A program made the position numbers and the translations under genes. The notes below the pieces were generated by a model. That model did not search any database, had not been told where the DNA came from, and worked only from the letters and a program-made list of their open reading frames with translations. Below, piece after piece: positions 35,240-44,202 of a stretch of DNA of 64,000 nucleotides. Origin of the DNA: Bacillus sp. FJAT-29814 (GTDB lineage Bacteria; Bacillota; Bacilli; Bacillales; Cytobacillaceae); assembly GCF_001510715.1 (NCBI RefSeq), contig NZ_LMTJ01000002.1, positions 248,001 through 312,000 on the forward strand, read 5' to 3'. Every line of letters begins with the position of its first letter. Within the stretch, counting starts at the first letter, position 1.

Positions 35240-37996
35240 TCAATATACCGTCTGCATTCCCTTCCCGGCCACGGTTATCCATTCGAACTGGCGCAGGCGC
35301 AATTCGAACAGAGTCAGCGGGTCACGGAATAGCTCTGGATTGGTATTCAATTTTCGCAGGATTTCCTGATTGGTTTCGGCCTCTGAGCGGGTCTCAGCAA
35401 CAGCACGATTCAAGACAGCCAACGGGCTCTTGAAGAACAAACCGATATCACGCTCCAACGATTTTTCAAACAGCTCAAACGGCTGGAAAAATTGGCGGCT
35501 AACCTCTTTGGCCACATCTAGGTAATCCTCGCCCTCGACAAACGATTTATACTTGTTGTAAACCATCGATTTATTTTGCGATAATGCCCCGAACAGCTTG
35601 CCGGCGCTTTTTAATAAAAATTGAGACGGGGTCCGCTTTAACAAAATATTGACGGACTCAAGCTGAAAGCGGCTGGTGAGCCTGTCGATATCACGACGCC
35701 AATCATCAAGCACCTTGAAATCACATTCGAGCTTTAAATACTCTTCCCCATACATTTGATTGAAGGCGTCACCGAGCTCCAATAAATTTTCTTGGCTTTC
35801 GGTGAATTCCGCTCGGCAGCTCTTAAGCCATTCCAAAAGCGAATGGTAGTACATTGGCATGACCTGCTGCTCTACATAATCCTGCAGCCTGTTGTTCATT
35901 TCATGATTTAAATTCAAATGAATTGTGCTAAAATTGCTATCCTCTTGGATGAGCGAAGAGCACTCCCGGAGCACTTTCGGTACAGACTCAAAAATTTCAG
36001 CTTCCATCTTTTCTTTAATTTCGTGGTAAATCTTAGAAACAGCCCTGGATTTTTGCACCACCGTGTCATTTAACTGATGGGCAGCACCATTTAGCTTCGT
36101 GTTCATTTCCTCATTCCAGCGCACTGTTTCAATCAATTGATTCTCTACAGTAAGCCTTTTTTGCAGCAATGTGGCAATTGTTGTCCGGATGAAATACAAC
36201 AGCTTCGCCAATCGCTTATCAACAAGGTTTCTTGTATTCTTAATTGCGCCAATAAACTGTTGTACATCCTCGGGCCGCAAAGTTCGGTCGGATTGCGAAG
36301 AGCAGGCAAACACCAAGGCATCCGGTAAATGCTCTCGAATCGCCGACTTGGTTTCCTCTACCACCAATTGTGCCTCATGTTCATCGACAATAGTATCCAT
36401 TTTAGTAAGCAGAAAATGAACCGGTATATCCGGCGCCAACACCTGGATCTGCTCCATAGCAACTCGCTCTTTGTCAGTAAAGGGTGCTTTGGCATCCATC
36501 ACAAACAGAACCGTGTCGGCCACTTGAAGATATTTTAAAACGTCGTAGCTGTCCTGATGATTTCCTTTTAATCCCGGTGTATCAATAAAAGCAAGCTTAT
36601 TGTTCTGCAAAAATTGATTTGGCTGTTTGAATTCGATGATGGATTCCAGTGCATTACGGAGCCGGTCCATTCGTTCTTGAAATTCACTAAACCCGGAAAG
36701 CTTGGTGATCTCTTCATCGGTAATTTCACTGATTTCCGTTTCCTCTGCATGCTTAAACAGCACCACGGAGGAGGTTGGGCTATCCTGCAAATCTTCACCT
36801 AGTACCGCATTGATAAATGATGATTTTCCGCTGCCGCCAAGTCCAGCAACTATCACATGCTGCGTGTCAAAATCGACAAGCTGGTCAACCACCCATTTCA
36901 TCCGGTTGTTTTCGCCTAAATCATGGGAGGAAGCCCATTCAGTAATCGATTCAAAGAGTGTCAGACACTCCTCTAGTTCATCGATATCAGTCTCAGTCAC
37001 ACTGATTAGTCTTTCCGCCTCTTCAACAATCGTCATGCTTAAGCTTGCCGGAAACAGTTCGTTCCAAGATAGCACCGCAGCCGATGCCAATACCACATGG
37101 ACAGGGGCAGCTAGCCGGACCCAGTTCGTCAATAAATCAGGAATGAAATCCTGCAGTTGTTTAATCAGATATCCGCCGTTAATATAGCTAAAATACGTTT
37201 CTTTATGAAGTCTTGAAAGCTCTAGCCATCTCCCGCCGCCCTTTTCCAGTTCCAAATTCATCAGAAGATGATTGATTTCCAGGAGCCACGTATAATAGGA
37301 ATTTTCATTCCGATAGCTGTTCCATAATGAGGCTGCCAGTTCCTCAAATCTCTGTAAATCAAGGCTGAACAATGTCACCAAAGCCTGTGAAAAATAGCTC
37401 GGTGCGTGTCCCTTCGTTACACCCTCATTCACGTAGCTTTTCAGTGTCTCAAACCATTCAGGCGATCCGGTCCGTTTGGCTTCATTTACAGCCAATTCTA
37501 TCGCATTTTCCCAGTCCCCGCGTTGCTCAAAAAACTCACGGGCAATTACAGTCAGATTTGGGTAATCTGGATTGGCGTCTATCGCTTTTTTAATTGTCGA
37601 AATTGCCGCTTCGATTTTCTCCCGCTTGAGATAAAGCGAAAATAACTTTAACGCCACCTCTGCGGACAACGTTGGATTATCGATTTCAATGGCTGTATAG
37701 ATATCTTCTGCCGTTGATAACATCCCCAACTCGTAATAGGCATCGGCCGTATTTTTTCGGGCCCATGGCTCGAGTTCATTGATAATACTCTCCCATTTAA
37801 AAATGGCCGCTTCATAATCTTTATGATGAAAATATACTTCGCCCTGTGCGAAACGAATTCTTGTTAAGTCAGGCAGGTCTTTTTGCGCTTCTTCTTGAAA
37901 CGCATCACCAAGCACCTGGATTGGGTGAATATCTTCATGTTCATTGATGAACATTTTATAAAAGGTTTTGTCCTTCAATTGCTGCTCGATCGTCAT
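35240..37996 (-). CDS. TPR-containing dynamin-family GTPase, 918 residues
   Basis: N-terminal TPR-like helical repeats (about 45-180: ARKNTADAYYELGML, LKLFSLYLKREKIEAA), a helical linker, then a GTPase domain: G1 GLGGSGKS (385-392), G3 DTPG (472-475), G4 TKMD (531-534). The C-terminal ~310 residues are helical and probably form the dynamin stalk, with a hydrophobic-amphipathic stretch near 800. Bacterial dynamins remodel membranes; this one carries its own protein-interaction module. Single gene between repeat array and a secreted-protein gene. I recognise the domains but no characterised orthologue. Strong site GGAGGGAAAGTA. Confidence 0.85.
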   Translation of the reverse strand: MTIEQQLKDKTFYKMFINEHEDIHPIQVLGDAFQEEAQKDLPDLTRIRFAQGEVYFHHKDYEAAIFKWESIINELEPWARKNTADAYYELGMLSTAEDIYTAIEIDNPTLSAEVALKLFSLYLKREKIEAAISTIKKAIDANPDYPNLTVIAREFFEQRGDWENAIELAVNEAKRTGSPEWFETLKSYVNEGVTKGHAPSYFSQALVTLFSLDLQRFEELAASLWNSYRNENSYYTWLLEINHLLMNLELEKGGGRWLELSRLHKETYFSYINGGYLIKQLQDFIPDLLTNWVRLAAPVHVVLASAAVLSWNELFPASLSMTIVEEAERLISVTETDIDELEECLTLFESITEWASSHDLGENNRMKWVVDQLVDFDTQHVIVAGLGGSGKSSFINAVLGEDLQDSPTSSVVLFKHAEETEISEITDEEITKLSGFSEFQERMDRLRNALESIIEFKQPNQFLQNNKLAFIDTPGLKGNHQDSYDVLKYLQVADTVLFVMDAKAPFTDKERVAMEQIQVLAPDIPVHFLLTKMDTIVDEHEAQLVVEETKSAIREHLPDALVFACSSQSDRTLRPEDVQQFIGAIKNTRNLVDKRLAKLLYFIRTTIATLLQKRLTVENQLIETVRWNEEMNTKLNGAAHQLNDTVVQKSRAVSKIYHEIKEKMEAEIFESVPKVLRECSSLIQEDSNFSTIHLNLNHEMNNRLQDYVEQQVMPMYYHSLLEWLKSCRAEFTESQENLLELGDAFNQMYGEEYLKLECDFKVLDDWRRDIDRLTSRFQLESVNILLKRTPSQFLLKSAGKLFGALSQNKSMVYNKYKSFVEGEDYLDVAKEVSRQFFQPFELFEKSLERDIGLFFKSPLAVLNRAVAETRSEAETNQEILRKLNTNPELFRDPLTLFELRLRQFEWITVAGKGMQTVY

Positions 37997-38175
37997 TACT
38001 TTCCCTCCATCGCATGCACTCTATGTCATTCATATGGAAAAGAGGCAAAATTATTCCTCATACCATTCGACGTGAGTTCCAGATTTTAGTCCCAATTATC
38101 CGATTCTAGCAAATGATTTTTATTAAATTGTATCATATGTATTTCAATAAAAAGACAAAGAGTAGTAATTTATAT

Positions 38176-38203
38176 AAAAACGGAGGGGATTTCCCCTCCG
38201 TTT
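38176..38203 (-). terminator. Terminator of the secreted-protein gene
   Basis: CGGAGGGGA pairs with TCCCCTCCG around a tiny loop and is followed on the minus strand by TTTTTATATAAA. Confidence 0.87.
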
Positions 38204-38215
38204 CCTTCATGAAGA

Positions 38216-38863
38216 TTATTGGTTTAAATTAATTGTATCGAATTGCTCCAGACCGGTATCACCATGACCATGGATCGATAACACGCCATTGTTTTCTACC
38301 ACCACGTATGGACAGCAATCATAGATGACCAACCCTCTAAGTGTGCCGTCTACCCGGTATGATTCGTGGAAGCCTTCACTCAAGTCATCATAGTTATTAG
38401 CCGTCATAACCGAAACTTCATTTCCTTCCTGGACGGCGTAATGGTGAGCAGTTTTGCTGACGATTTTGTCTTTTGCTTCATAAAAAATTCTACCGGAATC
38501 GTAAGCATCAATGCGATTGTCCTCATAGGTGCCGTCGTTGAACTTCCACCATAAATCGCTGAATACTTTTAATTCCTTCTGTCCGGGTGTTTCTACTACA
38601 ATAAGCGGTGCTTCAACCGGGCTGTCTTTGAATATAACAAACAGGTCCTTTAATTTACCAAGCTGGGCGGGGCCCTTCGTTTCATATAACTGACCGCCAG
38701 GAGCGGAAACATAAACACGTTCACCTTTTTGGAGAGCTGTATATTTGCCCTGCGTTTGCGTTTGGATTCCATTTTCCTGTTCAGATGCACTTGCTGCTGC
38801 AGGCAATGCCAGCATTGCCGTCAAGGCCATTCCTGATAAAATTTTAAAGGTTTTGTTTTTCAT
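38216..38863 (-). CDS. Secreted protein of unknown function
   Basis: 215 residues with a Sec signal peptide: basic MKNKTFK, hydrophobic core, and a likely signal peptidase I site at LPAAASASEQ (about residue 27). The mature part is acidic, soluble, without known motifs; it has aromatic-rich stretches (FSDLWWKFNDG), a Cys-Cys pair (YDCCPYVVVENNGV) and His residues near the C-terminus (IHGHGDTG). I do not recognise the family. It is divergent from the STAND regulator 150 bp away, which may control it. Confidence 0.78.
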   Translation of the reverse strand: MKNKTFKILSGMALTAMLALPAAASASEQENGIQTQTQGKYTALQKGERVYVSAPGGQLYETKGPAQLGKLKDLFVIFKDSPVEAPLIVVETPGQKELKVFSDLWWKFNDGTYEDNRIDAYDSGRIFYEAKDKIVSKTAHHYAVQEGNEVSVMTANNYDDLSEGFHESYRVDGTLRGLVIYDCCPYVVVENNGVLSIHGHGDTGLEQFDTINLNQ

Positions 38864-39014
38864 TTTCCATTTCTCCTCTTATAATGTTATTAAGAACATT
38901 TCGTTCCACAAATGGAATTATAAAAAGAAAAAACTGTCACCTTCAATGTCAATTTACTCTCAAACTATCAAATTATAGCATCTAATTCTCCAATGAAAAG
39001 GTGGTGTACCGTCC

Positions 39015-41066
39015 ATGCAAATCGGCAATCTTCTATTTAAATTGGAAAATCAATGGTTTGTCGGCAGGGAAAAGGAGCTTAGTGATATTGCCGAAGTTAG
39101 CCTTTTCAACCCTTCTTGGCGACTGCTTCATCTATTTGGGCCAACCGGGATTGGAAAAACCACTCTTTTGAAAAGATTTCAGGTTATACATAAGGGGTCT
39201 CTGTTTATCTATTTAAGCGGACTTGAAGGCTATGAGACGAAGGAGCAATTCCTTGCCGACCTCTGGGAGGAAATCCAGAAAGCAAATCTGAAAACTTCCC
39301 CTGCTTTGGTCCTGAATGAAAACACGCTTGCCCGCTACTTAAATGAACTTGCAGAGGAATCCGGCAAAGTCATCCTGCTCTTTGACTCGTTTGAACAGTG
39401 GAGTCCGTTACATAAATGGTTAAGGGAAAAGTGGATCCCATTAATTTCGCTTAACGTCAGGTTCGTTACCTCCTCAAGATTTCCATTCCCCCCTGATTGG
39501 CTGCGTTCGCCAGGTTGGATAGGACTTATTCAATCTATTGAATTAAAAGGCTTAAATAAGCAGAGTGTTCAGGAATATCTTGATATGCGGGGTATTATCG
39601 ACAAAGAATCCCGCTACTGGGTTGAATTTTACTCCAAAGGGGTTCCACTTGCGCTCCGTGTTATTTGTGACATTGTTGAACTGAACGGGGGTGTGTTTTT
39701 AGAGGAAGATGAGGCTTTCCGATATTTTATTTACTCGCTCAGCCAGCAGCTGCTGTCCGCTTCAGCCGAAATCATCCACCATCAGGAATTATTAACGGTT
39801 ACTTCCCTATTTTGGTGGTTTGATTTTGATTTGTTGGCTGATGTTAGTGATGGTACCATCTCGCCTGGACAATTCCATCAATTTTGCCAACTTCCATATA
39901 TTGAGCTAAGTGAAAATGGCTGCTGGCGCGTCAACGATGCCATCAGACAATGGCTGAGCACCGAATTGTCGCTGCGAAATCCCGAGAAATATGAATTATT
40001 TTTAAAAAGAGCAACACATTCATTAAAGAAAAAAATGGATTCTGTCCCTGCCGGAAAAAAACTACCTTTTATCCTAAATACACTTCACGTTAACCAAAGC
40101 GGATATGTAAAAAGATTTGGCTTCAGTACAAGCAGCAGGGTATTCGCACATAGTCCGATTAAGGAAGTGGAAATACCCATTATTATGGATATGTTCCGTC
40201 AATATGTCTTATCTTTAAAGCCCTTTTTGCCAGACCCATGGCACCAAGAGCAGTACTTTCAGGATGTATGGAGAGTAAGTGCAGAATCGTTTGTCGGCTT
40301 CCGCTATCACGAGAAACTGGCTGGATTTTTAGTTTTTGTCCCGCTAAACGAGGAAACACGCCCCCTTTTTTTGAAAAACCCGGTGTTTCACGATTATATT
40401 AATCGGGGTACAGCCCAAGAGAAAGAATTTATTATTTGGGTCATTGCCGCCAATCCCGAGTTTGATCCAGATGTAACAGGGTTTATTTTGCGTTACATGT
40501 TTTCGAATCTAGCGGAGGATACATTGATTAATGTGGTGTCTCCGTTCCCTGACCTTACCGAGCTATTTTGTTCACTTGGCTTTCAAGCAGCCGACTGGTA
40601 CAAGAAAAAATATAGCAACCAAATGCCTATGAAATTTTTACAACTCGACTTAAGGAATAAAGACTTATCTGCTGCCATAAAACAAACACTTGAACTGGCT
40701 GCGCCCAATAAAGGTATCAACGAGATGTCGGCACTTTTAAAGAAATTTTTTACCGCATATCATAAAGCGGAATCGGAAGAAAATATTCATGCCATATTTG
40801 TACACTTTCCACTGTTGGAGAGAGAGACTAGTGTAGCGGGGTTTCGAAGGTTTATCACTGAAGTCATATCCCAAATGGAGAAAGGTTCAGAGGAAGATCA
40901 AACATACGCATTCATCATTAAGAATTCCTATATAAAAAAGACAACAAATCACGAAGCCTTGGCCACCCGCCTGAATCTATCCTTAAGCACCTACTATCGA
41001 TACCTAAAAAAGAGCATTGAAAGAGTCGCATATTTGCTGTTAGAGCAATGTTCGGAATATGACTAA
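39015..41066 (+). CDS. STAND-type ATPase with C-terminal HTH, putative transcription regulator
   Basis: 683 residues. The N-terminal AAA/NACHT-like NTPase has Walker A GPTGIGKT (42-49), Walker B VILLFDSFEQW (119-129), a sensor-1-like VTSSRF and the winged-helix end region GVPLALRV (the STAND GxP motif). The middle (about 375-520) looks like an acetyltransferase (GNAT) fold: FVGFRYHEKLAGFLVFVPL, then FILRYMFSN. The C-terminal ~40 residues (NHEALATRLNLSLSTYYRYL) are a helix-turn-helix. This suggests a signal-gated transcription factor. Target unknown; the divergent secreted-protein gene is the closest candidate. Confidence 0.75.
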   Translation: MQIGNLLFKLENQWFVGREKELSDIAEVSLFNPSWRLLHLFGPTGIGKTTLLKRFQVIHKGSLFIYLSGLEGYETKEQFLADLWEEIQKANLKTSPALVLNENTLARYLNELAEESGKVILLFDSFEQWSPLHKWLREKWIPLISLNVRFVTSSRFPFPPDWLRSPGWIGLIQSIELKGLNKQSVQEYLDMRGIIDKESRYWVEFYSKGVPLALRVICDIVELNGGVFLEEDEAFRYFIYSLSQQLLSASAEIIHHQELLTVTSLFWWFDFDLLADVSDGTISPGQFHQFCQLPYIELSENGCWRVNDAIRQWLSTELSLRNPEKYELFLKRATHSLKKKMDSVPAGKKLPFILNTLHVNQSGYVKRFGFSTSSRVFAHSPIKEVEIPIIMDMFRQYVLSLKPFLPDPWHQEQYFQDVWRVSAESFVGFRYHEKLAGFLVFVPLNEETRPLFLKNPVFHDYINRGTAQEKEFIIWVIAANPEFDPDVTGFILRYMFSNLAEDTLINVVSPFPDLTELFCSLGFQAADWYKKKYSNQMPMKFLQLDLRNKDLSAAIKQTLELAAPNKGINEMSALLKKFFTAYHKAESEENIHAIFVHFPLLERETSVAGFRRFITEVISQMEKGSEEDQTYAFIIKNSYIKKTTNHEALATRLNLSLSTYYRYLKKSIERVAYLLLEQCSEYD

Positions 41067-41092
41067 AGGGGAGCAACCATGCCCCCCTTTCA

Positions 41093-41815
41093 TTATAATA
41101 CCTTGCTCAAAAACGCCTTGGTCCGCTCTTCCTTCGGATTTTCAAACAACTCCTTCGGAAGCCCCTCTTCCACAATAACGCCGCCGTCCATGAACAGAAC
41201 CCGGTCACCCACTTCTCTGGCAAAGCCCATCTCGTGGGTCACGACCACCATTGTCATGCCTTCCCTTGCAAGCTGCTTCATAACCTCAAGCACCTCACCG
41301 ACCATTTCCGGGTCAAGCGCCGAGGTGGGCTCATCAAACAGCATGATTTTCGGTTCCATCGCCAGCGCCCTGGCAATCGCCACCCGCTGCTTCTGCCCGC
41401 CGGACAAAGAGTCAGGATACGCGTCCGCTTTTTCAGCAAGACCTACTTTCCGTAACAGTTCCAGCCCCTTTTCTCTTGCTTTATCCGCTGAAACCTTCCT
41501 TACCTTCATTGGAGCAAGCATAATATTTTCTATCACCGATTTATGAGGAAACAAGTTAAATTGTTGAAACACCATGCCCACTTCGGTTCGGATTTCATTG
41601 ATATTCGTGTTTTTATCAGTAATATCACTGCCTTCAATCCAGACATGACCGCCAGTAATGCACTCTAGCAAATTCAAACAGCGGAGGAAGGTTGACTTCC
41701 CCGAACCGGATGGCCCAATGACGACTACTACCTCTTGGGGCTTTACCGTCACATTGATATTCTTTAAAACTTCATTTTGACCAAAACTCTTCTTAAGATT
41801 TTTCACTTCAATCAT
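41093..41815 (-). CDS. glnQ: Polar amino acid ABC transporter ATP-binding protein
   Basis: 240 residues, complete: Walker [11 protein letters not shown]-loop [13 protein letters not shown], signature LSGGQKQR, Walker [15 protein letters not shown]-loop VTHEMGF. It belongs to the GlnQ/ArtP subgroup. It energises the import of a polar amino acid with the permease just upstream (4-bp ATGA overlap). Last gene of the three-gene importer unit. Confidence 0.92.
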   Translation of the reverse strand: MIEVKNLKKSFGQNEVLKNINVTVKPQEVVVVIGPSGSGKSTFLRCLNLLECITGGHVWIEGSDITDKNTNINEIRTEVGMVFQQFNLFPHKSVIENIMLAPMKVRKVSADKAREKGLELLRKVGLAEKADAYPDSLSGGQKQRVAIARALAMEPKIMLFDEPTSALDPEMVGEVLEVMKQLAREGMTMVVVTHEMGFAREVGDRVLFMDGGVIVEEGLPKELFENPKEERTKAFLSKVL

Positions 41816-42468
41816 TGTACCGCCAACCTTCTTTCAAGTCGTGATAACAGTAAGCTTAATGAGAAAGTTAACACGAGATAGATGACCGCAGCTGTTAGGT
41901 AAGGCTCCCACACGCGGTAGTACTGCCCTTGCATGGCTTGTCCCCAATACATGAGCTCCTTTGCTGCTATAATGCCCGCTAAGGAGGAGTCCTTGATTAA
42001 GACAATAAACTCATTTCCCAAAGGCGGGATCATTCTTTTAAAAGCTTGCGGCAGGATGACATTTCTCATGGCCTGCACATGATTCATCCCAAGCGAGCGG
42101 GCGGCTTCCATTTGTCCTTTATCAATGGATTGGATCCCTGCTCTAAATATCTCAGCGACATAGGCTGCAGAATTTAATGAGAGAGCTGTAATAGCCGCTA
42201 CAATTGCATTTGTTTCTCCCATTATGAATGGAATAAGCCCAAAGTGAACCAATAATATTTGCACCAATAAAGGTGTCCCACGGAAAAACGTGATATAGAC
42301 ATTGAACGGAAAGGCAATCCACTTGTTATTAGACATCTTTCCCAGCCCTATGAACAGCCCAAGTACGCAGCCAATCAATATACTAACAATTGATAGTCCG
42401 ATGGTCAGCAATGTTCCTTTTGCAAAAAATGGAGCATACTCAGCAAGTAAATCCCAACGAATATCCAT
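41812..42468 (-). CDS. glnP: Polar amino acid ABC transporter permease
   Basis: 218 residues with five membrane segments; the HisMQ-type EAA loop is [22 protein letters not shown] stretch of TM1 followed by [16 protein letters not shown] is typical of GlnP/ArtQ. It forms a homodimer that takes substrate from the binding protein. Its end overlaps glnQ by 4 bp, and it is separated from the binding-protein gene by a hairpin terminator that should lower its expression relative to the binding protein. Confidence 0.91.
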   Translation of the reverse strand: MDIRWDLLAEYAPFFAKGTLLTIGLSIVSILIGCVLGLFIGLGKMSNNKWIAFPFNVYITFFRGTPLLVQILLVHFGLIPFIMGETNAIVAAITALSLNSAAYVAEIFRAGIQSIDKGQMEAARSLGMNHVQAMRNVILPQAFKRMIPPLGNEFIVLIKDSSLAGIIAAKELMYWGQAMQGQYYRVWEPYLTAAVIYLVLTFSLSLLLSRLERRLAVQ

Positions 42469-42524
42469 CTCTGAAATCCCCCTAATCTTGAACCTAGCAG
42501 TCTGTCTAATTATTATTCTAGGAA

Positions 42525-42568
42525 TAAAAATTGCGTAACTGCCGATTTGGAAGAGTTACGCAATTTTA
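42525..42568 (-). terminator. Intra-operon terminator between binding protein and permease
   Basis: TTGCGTAACT (42531-42540) pairs with AGTTACGCAA (42554-42563); the minus-strand continuation is TTTTTATTCC. Partial termination here would favour the binding protein. Confidence 0.82.
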
Positions 42569-42577
42569 TGTTACGCA

Positions 42578-43387
42578 TTATTTTTGCTGTTCTTTGATTT
42601 CCGTTACATCTGGATCTACCTTAAACCACTTTTTATAAATTTTCGCGTACTCCCCGTTTTCAAATACTTCTTTTACAGCTTTATCGAATTCTGCCTTTAA
42701 CTTGCTGTCCTTAGCAAACAACAATCCATAGAATTCTTTATCAAAAGCCCCTTCATCCTCAATGATAACGAAATTCTCATTTGGATTATTTTTAACATAC
42801 TCCTCGATTACGGTGTTATCAGCGACTACAGCATCTGCTCCCCCGCCTTTTAGCTCCATAATCGCTAGATTGTTATCTTTAAATTTCTTTAGGTTTTTAT
42901 TTTCTGCCCCAAGAAGCTTCTCAACCGCTTCTTGCCCTGTTGTTCCATTTTGCACAGCCACCACTTTGTCTTTTAAATCTGCAGCGCTTTTAATCGGGCT
43001 ATCTTTCGGAACCATGATTTTATTGGTAGATAGGAAGTATGGAACCGAAAAATCATAGGTTTGTTTACGGTCATCATTGATGGTAATAGCAGAAATACCG
43101 ATATCTGCAGTTTTTCCTTTAATTTCAACAAATAATGGATCCCAGCCAACGTGTTTAACGTTTACTTCATATCCTGCTTCCTTTGCTACCGCCTTGATGA
43201 AATCAATATCAAACCCAACAACTTCTCCTTTATCCTGATATTCAAATGGTGCATATGCGGCATCCGTTACTACTTTAAGCGTCTTATCTTCTCCCCCGCC
43301 GGTCTTGCTTGTACCACAAGCCGAGAGGATCAACACAAACGCCGCCACTACTACTGTTAGTGACAATTTGAACTTTTTCATTTTCAT
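42578..43387 (-). CDS. glnH: Amino acid ABC transporter substrate-binding lipoprotein
   Basis: 269 residues with a lipoprotein signal ending in the lipobox LSAC (Cys about 24), so it is anchored outside the membrane. The mature part is an SBP_bac_3 domain: DAAYAPFEYQDKGEVVGFDID, ITINDDRKQTYDFSVPYF. The RKQTYDFS form and the aromatic pocket are shared with arginine/lysine-binding ArtJ-type proteins as well as GlnH, so the substrate may be a basic amino acid or glutamine; the symbol follows the operon type. First gene of the importer unit. Confidence 0.88.
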   Translation of the reverse strand: MKMKKFKLSLTVVVAAFVLILSACGTSKTGGGEDKTLKVVTDAAYAPFEYQDKGEVVGFDIDFIKAVAKEAGYEVNVKHVGWDPLFVEIKGKTADIGISAITINDDRKQTYDFSVPYFLSTNKIMVPKDSPIKSAADLKDKVVAVQNGTTGQEAVEKLLGAENKNLKKFKDNNLAIMELKGGGADAVVADNTVIEEYVKNNPNENFVIIEDEGAFDKEFYGLLFAKDSKLKAEFDKAVKEVFENGEYAKIYKKWFKVDPDVTEIKEQQK

Positions 43388-43462
43388 TAGAACTTCGTAC
43401 CCCCCTAAGATATTTTAGTAAAACTATTTTTTATAATTTTGATAATATTTAGAATACATAAA

Positions 43463-43491
43463 ATTATAACCGTTTTCGGTTCTATATTCAA
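43463..43491 (-). promoter_or_regulatory. Promoter of the amino acid importer with palindrome in the spacer
   Basis: On the minus strand TTGAAT (43491-43486), 17-bp spacer, TATAAT (43468-43463). The spacer contains the perfect palindrome AACCG-AAAA-CGGTT, which also resembles a cre with two mismatches, so binding there would block the polymerase. The rest of 43492-43680 holds a short ACTATAGT palindrome and otherwise nothing I can support. Confidence 0.6.
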
Positions 43492-43695
43492 TAGTTTTAT
43501 TTTTTACTATAGTAAAGCGCTAGATCTTCGTAATATAGATATTATTCCAGTGAAACTGGGCCATTTTTACCATCATACGCTGAAGTAGTTTAAAACATAC
43601 CCTCCTCTTTCATTTTTATTTGGGCATTCGCCGTTTCCTTACGATCACCCCAGAATAATTTATAGGGTATTTATCACATAAGGAGAGATGCCCTG

Positions 43696-44031
43696 ATGAA
43701 TCCGTATGGCCAATACCAGCTGCCACATACGCCGCTGGAATACCATTACCATTCCTATGTTCCTGTTGATCAACTAAATCCCCATTTGCCTCAAGAGCAA
43801 TTGAACCCATTTGCTCCCCAGGAGCAATTTGACCCTAACCGGCAGCCACAGCAGCTTGAGCGCAGAGTAAGTCAGCTTGAAAGAGAACATAATCGCCAGC
43901 AAAGAGAATTGGAACGACTTGAACGTGACGTAGTCCAATTACAGCGGAGACTGCAGCGCGTGAATCAGCGTCTTCGTGCCGTTGAAAGACGATTTAACTT
44001 TCCATTTACTCCTTTTGATGGAGAATATTAA
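43696..44031 (+). CDS. Proline/glutamine-rich coiled-coil protein, possibly spore-related
   Basis: 111 residues. The first ~25 are Tyr/His/Pro-rich (NPYGQYQLPHTPLEYHYHSY), then three tandem 9-residue units (VDQLNPHLP, QEQLNPFAP, QEQFDPNRQ), then a 50-residue heptad-patterned coiled coil rich in Glu, Arg and Gln (LERLERDVVQLQRRLQRVNQ), ending in FNFPFTPFDGEY. No membrane segment or known domain. Such composition is common among Bacillus spore coat or exosporium-associated small proteins, but I see no clear sporulation sigma promoter, so this is a guess. AAGGAG 9 nt before the ATG; own terminator. Confidence 0.75.
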   Translation: MNPYGQYQLPHTPLEYHYHSYVPVDQLNPHLPQEQLNPFAPQEQFDPNRQPQQLERRVSQLEREHNRQQRELERLERDVVQLQRRLQRVNQRLRAVERRFNFPFTPFDGEY

Positions 44032-44039
44032 TTTAAAAA

Positions 44040-44070
44040 AGATGGATCGGGTCCTGCCCGATTTTTTTGT
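44040..44070 (+). terminator. Terminator of the coiled-coil protein gene
   Basis: ATCGGG pairs with CCCGAT around TCCTG and is followed by TTTTTTTG. Confidence 0.87.
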
Positions 44071-44118
44071 TTTTTCTTGGTTAAAAAACATGATTTTTTA
44101 AGGAGACCGCAAATTACT

Positions 44119-44167
44119 TGTAAGAAAATCTGACATAGTTGGTGTGATTTTTATTTATTTCTATTAA
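44119..44167 (+). promoter_or_regulatory. TnrA/GlnR box and promoter of tnrA
   Basis: TGTAAGAAAATCTGACA (44119-44135) is a perfect TGTNA-N7-TNACA box. A -10-like TATTAA lies at 44162-44167 without a good -35; the start near 44174 puts the box centre at about -47, matching the distance known for TnrA-activated promoters. Positive autoregulation is implied. Confidence 0.8.
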
Positions 44168-44202
44168 ACTAAAAGAAAATAAAAAAAGTGGTGAGGACCG
44201 GA

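Noticed and set aside
35085-35369. Open frame of 94 codons running out of the repeat array
   Set aside because: It crosses the array, the terminator and the antisense of the dynamin gene; 52 bp is not a multiple of three, so units are not read in one frame, and no ribosome site precedes it.
43616-43810. 64-codon frame on the minus strand
   Set aside because: Antisense shadow of the coiled-coil protein gene, no ribosome site.
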